Assembly (NCBI RefSeq): GCF_004346265.1
Contig: NZ_SMAP01000006.1
Location: 81,191 to 145,190 of the forward strand
Direction of reading: 5' to 3'
Length of the DNA: 64,000 bases
DNA from: Thermomonas haemolytica
Lineage (GTDB): Bacteria > Pseudomonadota > Gammaproteobacteria > Xanthomonadales > Xanthomonadaceae
In this document: positions 36,936 through 45,764 of the stretch, piece after piece
Layout of the letters: every line of letters begins with the position of its first letter
Position numbering within the stretch: position 1 is the first letter of the stretch
The notes under the pieces: model-generated
What the model was told of the DNA's origin: nothing
What the model saw: only the letters and a program-made list of their open reading frames with translations
The model's database searches: none
Made by a program: the position numbers and the translations under genes

Positions 36936-37817
36936 TCAGCGCAGCAGACTGAGCACGCTCTGCGGAGCCTGGTTGGCCTGGGCCAGCATGGCGGTACCGG
37001 CCTGGGTCAGGATCTGCGTGCGGGTCAGGGCGGCGGTTTCCGCGGCGAAGTCGGTATCCATGATCCGGCTGCGGGCGGCGGAGGTGTTCTCCACCGTGAT
37101 CTGCAGATTGCCGATCACCGAGTCGAAGCGGTTCTGGGCCGCACCATAGGTGGCGCGTTCGGCGTTGATCTTGTCCAGCGCCACGTCGATGTCCTTGATC
37201 GCGTTGGTCGAATTGGTGGCGTCGGTGCCCGAGATCGCGGAAGCAGTGGTGATGGTCTTGATCACGTCGTTGGCCGCGCTGCTGCTGGTCAGGGCGCCAC
37301 TGGCGGCGGCGGTGCCGCCCGACAGCTGGTTACGCGCCACCGAGACCACGTCGTTGGCGGTGGTGCCGGCGCCGACCTGGAAGCTGAACGAGCTGGAGCC
37401 GGTGAACAGCGAGGTGCCGTTGAAGGTGGTGCCGCCGACCACGCGGGCGATTTCGTCCTGCAGCTGCTTGAACTCGGCATTCAGGTTGTCGCGGTCGCTG
37501 GAGCTGTTGGTGGCGTTTGCCGACTGCACCGCCAGCTCGCGCATGCGCTGCAGGGAGTCGCCGATCTTGCCCAGCGCGCCTTCCGCGGTCTGCGCCAGCG
37601 AAATGCCGTCGTTGGCGTTGCGGATGGCGACATTGTTGCCGCGGATCTGGGCGTTCATGCGCTCGGCGATCGCCAGGCCGGCGGCGTCGTCCTTGGCGCT
37701 GTTCACGCGCAGGCCCGACGACAGGCGCTGGATCGTGGTGGCCTGGGCCATGCTGCTGGTGTAGAGGTTGCGCTGAGCATTCAGCGACATGATGTTGGTG
37801 TTGACGCTATTAGCCAT
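36936..37817 (-). CDS. fliC: Flagellin FliC
   Basis: A 293-residue filament subunit. Conserved D0/D1 ends are present (N-terminal IMSLNAQRNLYTSSMAQATTIQRLSSGLRVNSAKDD region, C-terminal TRTQILTQAGTAMLAQANQA...LLR). The central domain is only about 70 residues and rich in Ser, Thr, Ala and Asn, so the surface loop is minimal. A good ribosome site (AGGAGA) and a long leader (about 90 bases) precede it. The only flagellin gene in the window. Confidence 0.96.
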   Translation of the reverse strand: MANSVNTNIMSLNAQRNLYTSSMAQATTIQRLSSGLRVNSAKDDAAGLAIAERMNAQIRGNNVAIRNANDGISLAQTAEGALGKIGDSLQRMRELAVQSANATNSSSDRDNLNAEFKQLQDEIARVVGGTTFNGTSLFTGSSSFSFQVGAGTTANDVVSVARNQLSGGTAAASGALTSSSAANDVIKTITTASAISGTDATNSTNAIKDIDVALDKINAERATYGAAQNRFDSVIGNLQITVENTSAARSRIMDTDFAAETAALTRTQILTQAGTAMLAQANQAPQSVLSLLR

Positions 37818-37914
37818 GATGCTGTCTCCTGGACTGGTGGCCGGCGGGCGGAGCCACGGCCGGTGGGGCCGCAGAAGGTTGCCGTCAATGTGGCCTCGTC
37901 CTCTGCTGGGCTAG

Positions 37915-37941
37915 GTAACGGCCCTTCCCACAAGGCCTTGA
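37915..37941 (-). promoter_or_regulatory. Sigma-28 promoter of fliC
   Basis: On the minus strand, TCAAGGCC (37941-37934), 11 bases, then GCCGTTAC (37922-37915). It is preceded upstream by an AT-rich block flanked by an inverted repeat (37951-38020). Confidence 0.87.
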
Positions 37942-37950
37942 GGAGAATTT

Positions 37951-38020
37951 CCGGAAGTGCGAATTACGGCGCAGAAATAAAAAATTTTCTGTGTAGCCCC
38001 TAAAGAAACAGCACTTCCGG
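37951..38020. repeat. 10-bp inverted repeat flanking AT-rich block upstream of fliC
   Basis: CCGGAAGTGC at 37951-37960 and its exact reverse complement at 38011-38020 are 50 bases apart. The interior is AT-rich, including AATAAAAAATTTT, in a region otherwise very GC-rich. The near arm lies 9 bases upstream of the sigma-28 -35 box, where an UP element or regulator site would sit. Confidence 0.7.
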
Positions 38021-38076
38021 CAGACAGGGCTTGGCAGCCGATGGCCACAGCGCCGAATAGCGGTTGAAAAGCAGTG

Positions 38077-39060
38077 CTAGGTGCCCTGTCTGCCTAGCGC
38101 CAGCCAGGCCGCATGCTCCTCCAGCATTCCGAGCGGGTCGTAGCCGAGATCCAGCATCGTGTCCATGATGCCCGGGATGCCTAGGATGTTCTTTGCCTGC
38201 TGTCGATCGATCAAGTGGCCCCAGCGTTCGATGGGCTGCGATCGCGGCGCTTCGCTCGCACCGAAGAAGGAGAGTTTCTCCATCGAAACCGGGCGTTCGT
38301 GGTCAGGGACCACACGCAGATGGCCCTGCTTGTCGAACTCTTCACGGATAGCGTAAGCGCTGGGGTTCCCGCCAATGCAGTGCAGCGGCTTTGGTTCGAA
38401 GATGTTGTGCGGACGATCCGAGACGAACCATGCGGCGCGGGACAGCCATTTGTCCATGTTGGACACGAAATCCTCGTGCCGGATGAGCAGACTGGGTGGG
38501 GCGAGCACGGATACCGTCCTCAGTGCGTGTCGGTAGATATTCCGCCAGCCTTCCGCCGACTGATAGATGTTGGTGTTTCCGGCGCGGAATTGACTGGCGG
38601 CGAAGGCCCAGACCGAGCGCGTCACCACGATCACGCGGGTGGGCAGCACGTCGAGCAGGCCGCGAGCGTTCAGGTACCAGAGCCAATCGACATTCTTCGA
38701 GCCGTCCACGACGAACGGCTCGTTGAAGCGCGACAGGACTTCCAGGTAGGCATCGATCGTGACCGACTCCGGATCCCCGAGCGGCTGCGGATCCAGCGGA
38801 TAGATCGGGCAATCATACGGGTCATGCGTGATGCAGATCGCGCAGCGCGAGCGGTAGTGATTGCTCTCGCGATGAAGGGGAAAGGCGAAGCGGTGCATGT
38901 TGTCGATCTCGCCCGCGTACGCGATTCCCTGGATATCGTTCAAGCTTTGCCCAAGCAGGGAAGAACCCGAGAATGGGCTCCCCAGCAGCAGCGTGACCGA
39001 TTTCAGGGAAGTGGACGGCAGGCCCGCACTTGCCTGCCCGGCTGGATTTTCGTTGGACAC
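38077..39060 (-). CDS. Sulfotransferase-like protein
   Basis: A 327-residue protein of the PAPS sulfotransferase fold type. It has a 5'-phosphosulfate loop (LLLGSPFSGSSLLGQSL, about 24-40), VVDGSKNVDWLWYL (about 117-130) resembling the acceptor-side motif, and VIVVTRSVWAFAASQFR (about 143-159) resembling the 3'-phosphate motif. Cys73, Cys76 and Cys84 form a small cluster that might bind a metal. It lies 12 bases after a large HAD-family gene and between flgL and fliC, in a stretch visibly less GC-rich than the flagellar genes. Sulfation of flagellin or of a flagellin glycan is a plausible but unproven role; a cell-surface glycan is the alternative. Confidence 0.7.
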   Translation of the reverse strand: MSNENPAGQASAGLPSTSLKSVTLLLGSPFSGSSLLGQSLNDIQGIAYAGEIDNMHRFAFPLHRESNHYRSRCAICITHDPYDCPIYPLDPQPLGDPESVTIDAYLEVLSRFNEPFVVDGSKNVDWLWYLNARGLLDVLPTRVIVVTRSVWAFAASQFRAGNTNIYQSAEGWRNIYRHALRTVSVLAPPSLLIRHEDFVSNMDKWLSRAAWFVSDRPHNIFEPKPLHCIGGNPSAYAIREEFDKQGHLRVVPDHERPVSMEKLSFFGASEAPRSQPIERWGHLIDRQQAKNILGIPGIMDTMLDLGYDPLGMLEEHAAWLALGRQGT

Positions 39061-39072
39061 GTTGAAAGTTCC

Positions 39073-41538
39073 TCAGGCGTTTTCCGGATGCGACGCGTGG
39101 AGCTGGGACTCGCCGTGACTCAATGGGCGCAGGACCAGGTCCAGCACCATTTTGTCGTCACCGCTGACAAGCCCCGCTGGAAGCATCATCAGGGACGTGG
39201 GGGAGGCGCACTGAAGGAGTCCGTCGCCATGGTCCGTGATGCCATCCAGAAGCAGGTAGGGGCGCACGTCGATGCTTGCATCGTATTCGGCCTGCAGGTG
39301 GAGTTCCCCAGCACGCAGGACACGGGCCTCGAGCAACTGCAGCCAGCGGAAGCGTTCGCCCAGCAACAAGCCCACGTCCGCATCGCCCTCGCCGATCGGG
39401 ACATGCAGGCGATAGCAGCCGTCATACGTGGCGTATGCCGCCAGGCTCAGGCGGCCGACCTCGTTCCCCCTCAGGAGCAGAACCGATACCGGCTCCTCCC
39501 GGAACGACCAGTCCCGCGCGCTGAAGGCCAAGCCGAAGCGATAGGTGGACATCATCGCCAGGGTCAGCTCGATCCCGGCATGCCGCAATTCATGCGGGGT
39601 GTTGATGCGAGATCCTTCGCCCTGGCGGGAGGAGTAGAAAATCCCATGGCGGCGAAGCTCCTGCAGGCTGCGCTCGGTGTCGTGCAGGCGGATGACCCGG
39701 TCGGTCCCGAGGTTGAGTTCCAGGGCGAACTGGTCGTAATGGGCCAGTTCCTGCCTGTCCGGGAAAAACACCATGCGTGAGAATTCGGCCAGCGCGGCGT
39801 CGCGAAGGGAATCGACCGCAGGGCGAGCCCCGCCCGCCTCGTAGTGGGCTTCTGCCTGGCGGATGAAGTCCAACGCATGCTCCTGGATCCGCCGGACGCG
39901 CTCGGTCTGGCGCTTAGTGGTCGCTCCCTGGGACAGGATGGGCGCGCCCTGTTCGGTGTAATCGATCACCGACCCGGTGCTGGTCGTGCACAGGTTTTCC
40001 AGCAGGGAGACGAACGGGAGCAGAGTGTCGATGGTGCGGGCATCGAATTTCGATGCGTCGATCATGCCGCAGCGTCCGCCGTTGGCGTCGCCCGCCTGGG
40101 GCGTGCACATGAAATACCAGCCAAGGAGTTCGACACCCCATTCCTCATGCATGACCGGTGCAAGTACCCGCTGCGCCGTACCAACGTAGCCCAGGTCCAC
40201 GAATGCGAGGGTATCGCCCCGTTCCAGTCCCCCCAATTCGCGATCCAGGTATTTGCGCAACCTCGCGCGATAGCACGCGGAGCGCTCGGTGATCTTCGCC
40301 ACCATGCGTGGATGCAGCACGCGCCTGTTGAATTCCGTCTGCGGCGACGGATGCCCCTGCAGGGCCTCGAGAATGCGATCGCCTTCCTCGCCTTGTAGGC
40401 CAAGCTGCTTCAGCATTGCCGCATACTCGCCGGAAGTGGCGAACAGGGCGAGGTAACGCTCGATGTCGCCTGCGTCGCGGAACGAAGCGGCAAACGCAGC
40501 GAAGCGGGAGATGTAGACAGGGCGGCCATCCGTCTGTCCGGAAAGCGCTTCGTAGGCGGCATGCGGCAGGTAGCCGTCGCGCAGCAGGAACGCCAGCTTG
40601 ACGCGCTTTCCAAGCGATTGCTGCGCCTCCCGATGCGCCAGAAGCCAGCTTGCGAAGGCGTGCATCAATGGACCGAGGGTGGCGATGCCGATGCTGCGGT
40701 CCGCGTCATCCCCGTCCAGGGCAAGGCCTGCGATCACCGGATGGTAGCCAGCGGGGGCACCCCGCTCGGAGCGAATGCTCGGTTCGAGCAGACGAAGCGC
40801 AGTCGCGGCGAACTGCCTGCGAGACTCGAGCATTTCCGGTAGGTGCTGTAGATGGAGGCAAGCAATCCCGGCGGCCCGCGCCGGGAACACATCCGCAAGC
40901 GGGTTGTCGCCAACGTGGAGCATGCGCGCCACGGGCAAGTTCAGGCGACTTGCTAGCAGCGGGAAAAGGCCGTCTGCCTTCGATTTCCCGTATTCGCATG
41001 AAACGCAGACCCGATGGATCGCGGCATAGGCATCCGCGGGCAGGCAGGCAGCGAGGAGCCTACGCAGCAAAGGTTCGGGCAGATAGGTGTCGGACACGAC
41101 CATGACCTGCACGCCGCGCGCCGCTGCCGCGCGCAACAGCGCAACGGCCTGGGGCATGGCATGGCACGCCTGCTCCTCTGCCTGCAGTTCGACTTCCTGG
41201 AGCGATTTCATCATCTCGGGCGCCAGGTCATCGCAGGCGGCCCGGTAGATGTCCTCGAGCGTGACTTCGTGGCTGCCCCGTCGCAACTGGGCCAGGCTGC
41301 GTGCCTGCATCTCCGCCCGAATCCGGAGCCTGGCATCCAGGCCGACGGCTTTCCATGCCGGTTGCTGCTGCATGTCGTAGAACACGTCTGCCGGATGTGC
41401 GGTCTTCCGCCACAAGATGGTGTCGAAGCAATCCAGGGACAGGAGTTTCACGCGCGGGAAGCGATCCAGTGCGGAGCCGAGATCACTGACGCGGAGGGTG
41501 TCCTCGGGAGCAAGGCCTGCGGGTGCTGTCATCGTCAT
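39073..41538 (-). CDS. Large HAD-family protein, probable surface-modification gene
   Basis: An 821-residue cytoplasmic protein. The N-terminal HAD hydrolase domain (about 30-225) has motif I LSLDCFDTILWR (Asp36, Asp39), motif II VVSDTYL (Ser149) and motif III HVGDNPLADV (Asp211). A middle region has FLLRDGYLPHAAYEAL and FVDLGYVGTAQRVLAP, and a beta-rich C-terminus has no recognised domain. Large HAD proteins of this type (COG5610-like) occur in polysaccharide and glycosylation loci. It is the first gene after a sigma-54 promoter and is followed by the sulfotransferase gene 12 bases later. The ATG at 41538 (MTMTAPAG) was chosen over an upstream start that would begin near the promoter. Confidence 0.7.
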   Translation of the reverse strand: MTMTAPAGLAPEDTLRVSDLGSALDRFPRVKLLSLDCFDTILWRKTAHPADVFYDMQQQPAWKAVGLDARLRIRAEMQARSLAQLRRGSHEVTLEDIYRAACDDLAPEMMKSLQEVELQAEEQACHAMPQAVALLRAAAARGVQVMVVSDTYLPEPLLRRLLAACLPADAYAAIHRVCVSCEYGKSKADGLFPLLASRLNLPVARMLHVGDNPLADVFPARAAGIACLHLQHLPEMLESRRQFAATALRLLEPSIRSERGAPAGYHPVIAGLALDGDDADRSIGIATLGPLMHAFASWLLAHREAQQSLGKRVKLAFLLRDGYLPHAAYEALSGQTDGRPVYISRFAAFAASFRDAGDIERYLALFATSGEYAAMLKQLGLQGEEGDRILEALQGHPSPQTEFNRRVLHPRMVAKITERSACYRARLRKYLDRELGGLERGDTLAFVDLGYVGTAQRVLAPVMHEEWGVELLGWYFMCTPQAGDANGGRCGMIDASKFDARTIDTLLPFVSLLENLCTTSTGSVIDYTEQGAPILSQGATTKRQTERVRRIQEHALDFIRQAEAHYEAGGARPAVDSLRDAALAEFSRMVFFPDRQELAHYDQFALELNLGTDRVIRLHDTERSLQELRRHGIFYSSRQGEGSRINTPHELRHAGIELTLAMMSTYRFGLAFSARDWSFREEPVSVLLLRGNEVGRLSLAAYATYDGCYRLHVPIGEGDADVGLLLGERFRWLQLLEARVLRAGELHLQAEYDASIDVRPYLLLDGITDHGDGLLQCASPTSLMMLPAGLVSGDDKMVLDLVLRPLSHGESQLHASHPENA

Positions 41539-41570
41539 ATCGGCTCGCTGGAAAGACGTGATCGTCCTTC

Positions 41571-41586
41571 TGCAAACCATATGCCA
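41571..41586 (-). promoter_or_regulatory. Sigma-54 promoter of HAD-sulfotransferase pair
   Basis: On the minus strand, TGGCATATGGTTTGCA. -24 TGGCA and -12 TTGCA are present with GG and GC 10 bases apart. Predicted start near 41559, about 20 bases before the ATG at 41538. Confidence 0.82.
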
Positions 41587-41627
41587 ATGTCGCGCCTGCC
41601 GGCGGGCGGCATGCGCCGTCGAGCGCC

Positions 41628-42836
41628 TCAGAGCTTGTCGAACAGCGAGCTGCTCTGCAGGCGGGCCATCATCCGCTGGGCGGCGTCGAGGGCGGTCATG
41701 TTGTACTGCAGCTTGCTGATGGCGTCGGCCAGGTCGGTGTCGCGCAGGCCGGAGAGCATCTCGGTCATGGCCACGTTGCTGGCGCTGCGCATGGCGTCGG
41801 CGCTGTCGAGGTTGCTCATGCGGATGCCGGTCTCGGCGCGGATGTCCAGCAGGTGCTGCTGCGCCCCGGCGAGGTCTTCCTGCCCGGCGCGCAGTGCGTT
41901 GGCGCGCCGCGCGACATCGGCGGCGCTGTTGCCGGGCTGGTCGAGTGCGTCGGCCAGGTTCTTCAGGGTGGCGAAGATGTCCTGGCTGGGCGAGCGTTCC
42001 ACGGTGAAGCTGTCGCCCGCGGCCGGGGTGCCGCTGACCACGAACTGCACGCCCTGCGCGCTGATCGGCTGGCCGGGGGTGAAGCTGCCCGCGACCGGCG
42101 GTGACAGCGGGTTGCCACTGCCGTCCACCACTTCGTAATTGCCGGCGCTGGGGAAGCGCAGCTGCAGGGTGGAGCCATTCCAGGTGGTGCTGCTGGTGAT
42201 CTGGGCGGATTCCAGCACGCCGCTGCCGGTATTGCCGGCGGCGGCGCGGGCGCGGCTGATGCCGTCGCCGGTGGGGATGTTCATGAACACCCGGCTGCCG
42301 GCATCGGTATCGGCCAGTGCGGTATCGGGCGCCACGTCCACCAGGTTCTGGCCGTCGTTGCCGAGGTAGCTGACGTTGCCGGCACCGCTGGTGAACGGCT
42401 TGACCCCGTCCTGGGTGCCCGCGAACAGCTGGCGGCCGCGGCCATCGTCGCGATTGGCGATCTGCAGCATGCTCTCGCGCAGGCCGCGCAGCTCGACCAC
42501 GATGGCGTGGCGGTCGCTGTCGCTGAGTGCGCCGTTGCCGGCCTGCACCGCCAGCTCGCGGGCGCGCTGCAGCAGGTCGCCGGCATCGGCCAGCGCGCCT
42601 TCCTGCTGGCGCAGGCGGTCGCCCAGCAGGGTGCTGTTGCGGTCGAACTGGCCGAGCGACGCCAGCGCGTGGTCGAGGTGCTGGACGTCGGCGATCCCGG
42701 TGGGGTCGTCGGCGCCGCGGGTGAGCTTCACCCCGGAGGCGATCTGCTGCTGGTACTTGCTGATCTCGCCCTGGCGCATGCGCATCATCGAGAGCGCGTC
42801 GTACTGCATCTGGGCGGTGGAAAGGCGCATCGTCAT
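41628..42836 (-). CDS. flgL: Flagellar hook-filament junction protein FlgL
   Basis: A 402-residue HAP3 with flagellin-like N-terminus (MRLSTAQMQYDALSMMRMRQGEISKYQQQIASG) and C-terminus (DLADAISKLQYNMTALDAAQRMMARL). The central domain is variable. It lies 13 bases after flgK and is the last gene of the flg run. Confidence 0.95.
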   Translation of the reverse strand: MTMRLSTAQMQYDALSMMRMRQGEISKYQQQIASGVKLTRGADDPTGIADVQHLDHALASLGQFDRNSTLLGDRLRQQEGALADAGDLLQRARELAVQAGNGALSDSDRHAIVVELRGLRESMLQIANRDDGRGRQLFAGTQDGVKPFTSGAGNVSYLGNDGQNLVDVAPDTALADTDAGSRVFMNIPTGDGISRARAAAGNTGSGVLESAQITSSTTWNGSTLQLRFPSAGNYEVVDGSGNPLSPPVAGSFTPGQPISAQGVQFVVSGTPAAGDSFTVERSPSQDIFATLKNLADALDQPGNSAADVARRANALRAGQEDLAGAQQHLLDIRAETGIRMSNLDSADAMRSASNVAMTEMLSGLRDTDLADAISKLQYNMTALDAAQRMMARLQSSSLFDKL

Positions 42837-42849
42837 CGCGGTGTCCTCG

Positions 42850-44730
42850 TCAGCGGCGCACGACCGAGAGCAGGGTCTGGAACAGGGTGTCGGCGGTGGC
42901 GATCACCTGCGCGGCGGCCTGGTAGGCCTGCTGGTAGCGCAGCATGTCGGCCGCTTCCTCGTCCAGGTTCACGCCGCTGAGCGACTCGCGCTCGGCGTTC
43001 ACCTGGTCGTCGATCGCCTGCTGCGCCTGCAGCGACAGCTGGGCGTGGCTGGCCTCGCCGCCGGCGCGGCTGGCCAGGCGGGTGACGCCGGTGGTCAGGG
43101 CGGTGGTGCCGCCGTCCAGCACGCCGCGGGTGTCCAGCGCGGCCAGCTGGCGGGCGTTGGCGTTGTCGGACGAGCGCGGGCCGGTGCGGCCGAGGGTGAA
43201 GGAATCGCCGGCCGCCGGCGTGCCCGAGAGGGTCAGGCTCCAGCCATTGCCGGCGATCGCGCTGCCCGGCACGTAGGTGTAGGGGCCGTTGCCGTCGATC
43301 GTGTAGTGGGTGGCATCGATGAAATCGAGGGTGGCGCCGGTGAAGCCGGCGAACTGCGCGGCGTCGGTGATCGCGGAGGACGCGACCTTGGCATCGCCCA
43401 GGTTGGCGGGGTCGGCGCTGCTGGTCAGTGGCGCGGCGGTGGCGATCCCGGCCGGGTCCCTGATCGCCACCTGCAGGCTGCCGGCGGCGCCGTCGGTGGG
43501 GCTCACCAGGAAGCGGTCGCCGGCGGCGGCGCCAGGGCTGGCGACGATCGCCATGCCGCCGACCTTGAACGGATCGGCCGCAGTGCCGGTGCCGGTCATC
43601 GCCACCGCCTCGCCGGTGTCGGCGCGCTGCGCGCTCCAGTTGCTGCCATCGAAGCGCAGGATGAGGTTCTGCCCGGTCAGCGCGCCGACGTCGTCGATGC
43701 TCGCGGACAGCCCGCCGCTGCCGGTATTGCCGGCGTTGGCGGCCACCTGCGGCGGGGCCAGGGTGAACAGGTTGGCGCCCGGATTGCCGTTGTAGTCGAT
43801 GCCGGCGTTCTGGATCGCATTGGCGCTCTGCGCGAAGGCGGCGGCCATGCGCCCCAGCTCGGCCCGCATCGGGTCGAGGATCCGGCTGCGGAACTCCAGC
43901 AGGCCGCCCAGCTCACCGCTGACCGTGCCTTCCGGCAGGCGCATCGCGCCGGTGGGGGTTTGCAGCGCCAGTTGCAGGCGATCCGGGCGATAGGGGTCCT
44001 GGGTGGTGGCCAGGCTGCTGGCGCGCACGCCCAGCACCAGCGGCTGGCCGCCGGTGGTGAACACGTTCATCGCGCCGTCGTCCTGGATCACGGTCTGCGC
44101 GCCGACCAGCTTGGACAGGTCGCGCACGCGCTGGTCGCGCGCATCCAGCAGGTCGGAGGAGACGTTGCCGCCGGCGGAGATGATGTTGCGGTTGAGGTCG
44201 GCGATCTCGCTGGCCAGCCGGTTGGCATCGGCGATCTTGCTGGTCATGCTGCGATCGACGTCGTCGTCCATCTTCGCCAACTGGCCGTCCACGCTGCGGA
44301 AGCGGGTGGCCAGCTGGTCGGCCGAGGCCAGCAGCTGGCTGCGCGCCGGGTTCGAGGTGGGGTCGGCCACCACGCCCTTGGCGGCGTTGAAGAAGCTGGA
44401 CCACGGATCGACCAGCGAAGTGGCCGAATCCGACATCAGCCCGTCCACCCGCGAGGCCAGCTGCGAGAGCTGGTCCAGCCGGCCGAGCTCGCCGGCGCTG
44501 TCGTTCTGGCGGGCGAACACCAGGCCGTCGGCCAGGCGGGTCAACTGCTTCACGTCCACGCCCTGGCCGATGCTGAGCATCGCGCTGGCGCCCGGGCGCG
44601 CCTGCAGTTCCACCCGCTGGCGGGTGTAGCCGGGGGTGGCGGCATTGGCGACGTTGTGGCTGACCGTGGACAGCGCGCGCTGGTAGGCGAGCAGGGCCGA
44701 GGTGCCGGTGCCGAGGATGCCGGATGTCAT
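42850..44730 (-). CDS. flgK: Flagellar hook-filament junction protein FlgK
   Basis: A 626-residue HAP1. The rod/hook N-terminal motif (LLAYQRALSTVSHNVANAAT, about 12-31) and the C-terminal pairing helix (LSGVNLDEEAADMLRYQQAYQAAA) are both present. It starts 3 bases after the flgJ stop. Confidence 0.95.
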   Translation of the reverse strand: MTSGILGTGTSALLAYQRALSTVSHNVANAATPGYTRQRVELQARPGASAMLSIGQGVDVKQLTRLADGLVFARQNDSAGELGRLDQLSQLASRVDGLMSDSATSLVDPWSSFFNAAKGVVADPTSNPARSQLLASADQLATRFRSVDGQLAKMDDDVDRSMTSKIADANRLASEIADLNRNIISAGGNVSSDLLDARDQRVRDLSKLVGAQTVIQDDGAMNVFTTGGQPLVLGVRASSLATTQDPYRPDRLQLALQTPTGAMRLPEGTVSGELGGLLEFRSRILDPMRAELGRMAAAFAQSANAIQNAGIDYNGNPGANLFTLAPPQVAANAGNTGSGGLSASIDDVGALTGQNLILRFDGSNWSAQRADTGEAVAMTGTGTAADPFKVGGMAIVASPGAAAGDRFLVSPTDGAAGSLQVAIRDPAGIATAAPLTSSADPANLGDAKVASSAITDAAQFAGFTGATLDFIDATHYTIDGNGPYTYVPGSAIAGNGWSLTLSGTPAAGDSFTLGRTGPRSSDNANARQLAALDTRGVLDGGTTALTTGVTRLASRAGGEASHAQLSLQAQQAIDDQVNAERESLSGVNLDEEAADMLRYQQAYQAAAQVIATADTLFQTLLSVVRR

Positions 44731-44733
44731 GGG

Positions 44734-45735
44734 TTATCCCTCCAGCCCGTCGAGGGCACGGCGCATGGTGGCACCATCGGCGATGGCCGCGATCTTGGCC
44801 GCATAGGCCGGGTCGGTGGCGTAGCCGGCGCGCTGCAGGGCGCTGGCGAATTGATGGACGCTGCCGCCGCTGGCGCGTGCCGCGGCATAGCGCGGGCCCT
44901 GCAGCAGACGGGTGTAGTCGGCGAAGCTGTCGGCCGCGCTGCGGTAGCTGCGGAAGCGTGCGCGGGTGGTGACGCGGGTGCCATCCACGTATTCGTGGGT
45001 GGGCGCTTCCACCTGGTCGCCGCGCCAGCCGCCGCCGGCCTTGATGCCGAACAGGTTGTGGGAGGTGGCCTGGCCGTTCTTGCCGGCCAGCCGCCGGCCC
45101 CAGCCGGTTTCCAGCGCGGCCTGCGCGACCAGTGCCTTCGGCGGCACCCCCAGTTCGGCCGCGGCTTTCTGCGCGTGCGGCCAGACCGAGCGCACGAACG
45201 CCTCGGGGCTGCTGCAGTCCAGCGGGGCGTTCTCATCGCAGGTCTTGTTGGCGGCGGCCAGCAGGGGCGGGCGCGCCGGCAGCGCCATCGCCGGCAGCGA
45301 GGCGCCGCTGCTGGCGGGGGCCAGTGTCAAGGAATCACCTGTCAAGGAATTGCCGCGCAGGCCGGCCGGCAAGGGCAGCCCGGACGGTGTGTCGGCCGGT
45401 GCCAGCGGGAGCGGCCGGGCCGCCGGGTTCAGCGGCAGGAATCCGGTCGGCGTGGACGGGGCGGCCTCGGCCTGGGTGCCGGCCAGCTGGCGCACGATCA
45501 TCGGCTGCAGGCCCAGCCCGCGGCCCTTGGTCAGCTCCTGCGCCAGCGCCTGGTCGTACATCTCGCGGTAGGTGGTGTCGCCACCGAACGGGTCGCCCGG
45601 GGTGGTGCTGCGCAGGTTCTTGATCAGCATCTGCGCGAACTGGCTCTCCAGCCCGCGGGCCGCTTCCTCCACGCGCGCGCGCTCCGGCGTCTGGGAGCGC
45701 TGGAGCGGGATCGGGGTGGCGGCGGGCAGGCGCAT
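44734..45735 (-). CDS. flgJ: Rod-associated peptidoglycan hydrolase FlgJ
   Basis: A 333-residue two-domain protein. The N-terminal rod-binding domain (about 20-80: EEAARGLESQFAQMLIKNLR, TTYREMYDQALAQELTKGRG) caps rod assembly. A Pro/Ala linker leads to a C-terminal glucosaminidase domain (about 172-320: VPPKALVAQAALETGWGRR with catalytic Glu) that opens the cell wall. The start at 45735 lies 29 bases after flgI. Confidence 0.94.
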   Translation of the reverse strand: MRLPAATPIPLQRSQTPERARVEEAARGLESQFAQMLIKNLRSTTPGDPFGGDTTYREMYDQALAQELTKGRGLGLQPMIVRQLAGTQAEAAPSTPTGFLPLNPAARPLPLAPADTPSGLPLPAGLRGNSLTGDSLTLAPASSGASLPAMALPARPPLLAAANKTCDENAPLDCSSPEAFVRSVWPHAQKAAAELGVPPKALVAQAALETGWGRRLAGKNGQATSHNLFGIKAGGGWRGDQVEAPTHEYVDGTRVTTRARFRSYRSAADSFADYTRLLQGPRYAAARASGGSVHQFASALQRAGYATDPAYAAKIAAIADGATMRRALDGLEG

Positions 45736-45764
45736 GTCAGTCGTCAAGCAATCGGCGTGCCATG

